Assembly: GCA_027619145.1 (NCBI GenBank)
Contig: JAQCGA010000279.1
Span: 1-5,909, forward strand
Length of the DNA: 5,909 nucleotides
From: a bacterium
GTDB lineage: Bacteria > Latescibacterota > UBA2968 > GCA-2709665
Reading direction: 5' to 3'
In this document: positions 4,187 to 5,909 of the stretch, in pieces
Position numbering within the stretch: the first letter of the stretch is position 1
Layout: each line of letters opens with the position of its first letter
Program-made: the position numbers and the translations under genes
The notes under the pieces: generated by a model
What the model saw: the letters and a program-made list of their open reading frames with translations, nothing else
What the model was told of the DNA's origin: nothing
Databases searched by the model: none

Positions 4187-5909
4187 CAACAGGCCAGCGC
4201 CGATATTCAGGAAACCGCCGACAATATCCTCTCCAGTGACCTCCGTGTGGAAACCGATCCTGGACAGACCGTTGTCATCGAGCTTTTTGCAACAGGCTTC
4301 GACGGCGCCATTGGGGTCAAGGCGATTCTCGACCTTGACAACCCCACTGCCGTCGCAAGCGTAGCTGGCGATCGAAAACTGGGGTTTGACTTCCCGCCCA
4401 CACCGGTCAAGCTTACGGGGTCGCAACTTACCTTTGAAGAGGGTGGTCTTAGAGCGGCTTCAGAGACGGGTTCAAATCTGAAACTGGTGGGCGTCGTTCG
4501 GGTAACGCTGGCCGGGACGTTCACAACACTGAACCTCACGCTCTCCAGCCTCGAAATCAGCTACCTCACCAAACCTGCGGTCAAACTCACGCCCAATACA
4601 AAGCTAATCGTGGTCAATGCGGCCACCGTGCCCCGGACGCTGCAAGTCGACCTGGATATCGCCGAGGGCAACCAGAATCTGTTGTCCGGACGGTTCAACC
4701 CGGGCCAGCAGGTGGTGGCCCAGCTATTTGCAAGCGGGCTGAGAAATCTCCTGGCCTACGAAGTCCACGCCGTGGTGGATACACCTGCCATTGACATCAA
4801 GAATATCCAGTTCTTTGCCCGGGCACCTTTTACAGTTACCCCGGCCGGTACTGGCGTTTTCCCCACAGCCGCAGCTTCCGCCAGTTCGAAGGGTGGCGTA
4901 GATCTTCAGATCGCCACGTCCGGCGGACAGGGAGACGGAACCTATTCTACCTCCAGCCTGGAAGTGACCACGACGGGAGGCACATCGGCAAGCCCCACCC
5001 GGGTGGCCCTGGAAATCTACGGGACCGGTGTTTCTCAGACCTCAGGGTTCGAGGCCCGGTTCAAAGTGGACAACCCGGTAGCCATCCAGTCTGTATCGGC
5101 CCGTGAATCTACCACCTTTCCTACTCCTGGATCAGCCCGACTGGAAGGCAATCAGGTCATCCTGAGCGTTTCCAGCGGCGTTGTCAATATTACGGATGCC
5201 CAACCCAAATTGCTGGGTACCCTTTTAATCACCCTCTCTTCCAATTTCAACGGGCTCAGCATCAGCCTGCCCAGCATCACCTTCCTCCCCGGAAATGAGG
5301 TCATCACCACAAACGCGGTACTCAACATCAAACCCACCGCCGGAGTAGCGGCTTCCACCACAGAAATTCAGGGGCGAACGGTCATTGGCCGCGCCTCTGC
5401 GCCTACCGGCGCAAAGGGCAGCGACGTCCGCCTGGGCCGCTTCCAGTTTCTTACTGGCCGTGACTTCCGGGGCGGTACCATTACCATTACCAAAATGGTG
5501 TTCATGCCGGGCGGCATAGACCCCATTACCATCACGCCCAATATCACGCTCAACCTCAGTTCGGTCGTTACAGACGCACCCATCGTTACTGCACCGCCGG
5601 TGCCCGTTACGGTAACCGGCAACCGGGCGCTGATCCAGTGGACGACCAACAAGCCCAGCACCAGCCGGGTCATTTATGGTACCAGTTCTTCAACCCTGAG
5701 CCAGCAGGCCGACAAAAGCGAACTCGCCACCGTCCACCGGGTAGTCCTTGAAAATCTGTCCCTGAATACGCAATACTACTTCCAGGTGACCAATACGGAC
5801 GCTCAGAGCCGCACGTCCTCCCCCTACCCAACCAATCCCAACTCCTTCACCACCAGGAACCAGATCGATGTCCTGGCCCCGAAGATTTTGGAAGGCCCCG
5901 CAACGGTCG
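4082..5909 (+). CDS. Secreted modular protein (5' part): signal peptide, three cohesin-like repeats, FN3-like domain
   Basis: The frame is open from the ATG at 4082 to the window edge (609 codons plus one base) and continues beyond it. The start is fixed by the GGAGA site and the stop just upstream. Residues 1-35 are a Sec signal peptide: R11 and R13 precede a hydrophobic core (about 15-29), and the likely cleavage is AHA|QQ after residue 35. Three related modules follow, with aligned strands VVIELFATG (64-72), VVAQLFASG (211-219) and VALEIYGTG (308-316), each leading into a [LV]-D-x-P-type strand (about 84-88, 231-235, 328-332). This is a cohesin-like pattern. LLGTLLITL (377-385) resembles LVGVVRVTL (135-143) and a further strand near 450-458. 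Residues about 499-592 form an FN3-like repeat (IQWTTNK, Y-Y-F-Q-V-T-N-T-D), and LAPKILEGP begins another. The FN3 units closely resemble those of the upstream gene, so the two are probably paralogues. A surface or extracellular role, likely with a C-terminal T9SS domain outside the window, is inferred. No enzyme domain is visible. Confidence 0.93.
   Translation, partial: MESPADLHVFRFRNVGLVLAVLFLLSFSLAPAAHAQQASADIQETADNILSSDLRVETDPGQTVVIELFATGFDGAIGVKAILDLDNPTAVASVAGDRKLGFDFPPTPVKLTGSQLTFEEGGLRAASETGSNLKLVGVVRVTLAGTFTTLNLTLSSLEISYLTKPAVKLTPNTKLIVVNAATVPRTLQVDLDIAEGNQNLLSGRFNPGQQVVAQLFASGLRNLLAYEVHAVVDTPAIDIKNIQFFARAPFTVTPAGTGVFPTAAASASSKGGVDLQIATSGGQGDGTYSTSSLEVTTTGGTSASPTRVALEIYGTGVSQTSGFEARFKVDNPVAIQSVSARESTTFPTPGSARLEGNQVILSVSSGVVNITDAQPKLLGTLLITLSSNFNGLSISLPSITFLPGNEVITTNAVLNIKPTAGVAASTTEIQGRTVIGRASAPTGAKGSDVRLGRFQFLTGRDFRGGTITITKMVFMPGGIDPITITPNITLNLSSVVTDAPIVTAPPVPVTVTGNRALIQWTTNKPSTSRVIYGTSSSTLSQQADKSELATVHRVVLENLSLNTQYYFQVTNTDAQSRTSSPYPTNPNSFTTRNQIDVLAPKILEGPATV

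Noticed and set aside
4041..4364. 107-codon + strand frame starting with GTG across the leader and the start of gene 2
   Set aside because: It overlaps the gene 2 frame, which has a good ribosome binding site, a signal peptide and FN3/cohesin-like domains. The alternative product shows no domain and starts inside the structured leader.
5368..5673. 101-codon minus-strand frame
   Set aside because: It is fully antisense to the second gene's beta-sandwich region, and its repetitive V/T/M-rich product shows no features of a real protein.

Overview
The window looks like part of a genome from the Fibrobacteres-Chlorobi-Bacteroidetes (FCB) superphylum or a related lineage such as the Ignavibacteria, Rhodothermota, Calditrichota or Marinimicrobia. 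The main clue is a type IX secretion (T9SS) type A sorting domain at the C-terminus of the first gene, containing NYPNPFNP, YNVLGQEV and SGVYLYR motifs. The two genes are fairly GC-rich and the spacer between them is AT-rich. The genus cannot be set from this sequence.

Layout, all on the + strand: (1) positions 1-3564 hold the 3' part of a very large secreted multidomain gene, open at the left edge. It encodes a run of fibronectin type III / purple-acid-phosphatase-N-like beta-sandwich repeats, then a dockerin-like pair of calcium loops, a cohesin-like domain and a T9SS sorting domain. (2) Positions 3583-3618 are a strong intrinsic terminator closing this gene. (3) Positions 3619-4081 are non-coding: an AT-rich stretch with a possible promoter, then two tandem copies (about 87% identical, about 195 nt apart) of a roughly 140-nt element that folds as RNA. 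The second copy runs directly into the ribosome binding site of the next gene. (4) Positions 4082-5909 hold the 5' part of a second secreted multidomain gene, open at the right edge. It encodes a signal peptide, three repeated cohesin-like modules and the start of the same kind of FN3 repeat array as in gene 1.

The two genes look like neighbouring members of one family of modular cell-surface or extracellular proteins, transcribed separately. Gene 1 carries a dockerin-like module and gene 2 carries cohesin-like modules, so a non-cellulosomal surface assembly between the two products is possible but unproven.

The best candidate for something undescribed is the duplicated leader. Each copy has an almost invariant long irregular hairpin, followed by a stem that changes sequence between copies (with two compensatory pair changes) around a nearly invariant 14-nt loop, and then a conserved Shine-Dalgarno sequence. 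I do not recognise it as a known riboswitch class. It could be a tandem cis-regulatory RNA controlling the downstream surface protein, or the scar of a duplication of a leader-plus-gene unit.
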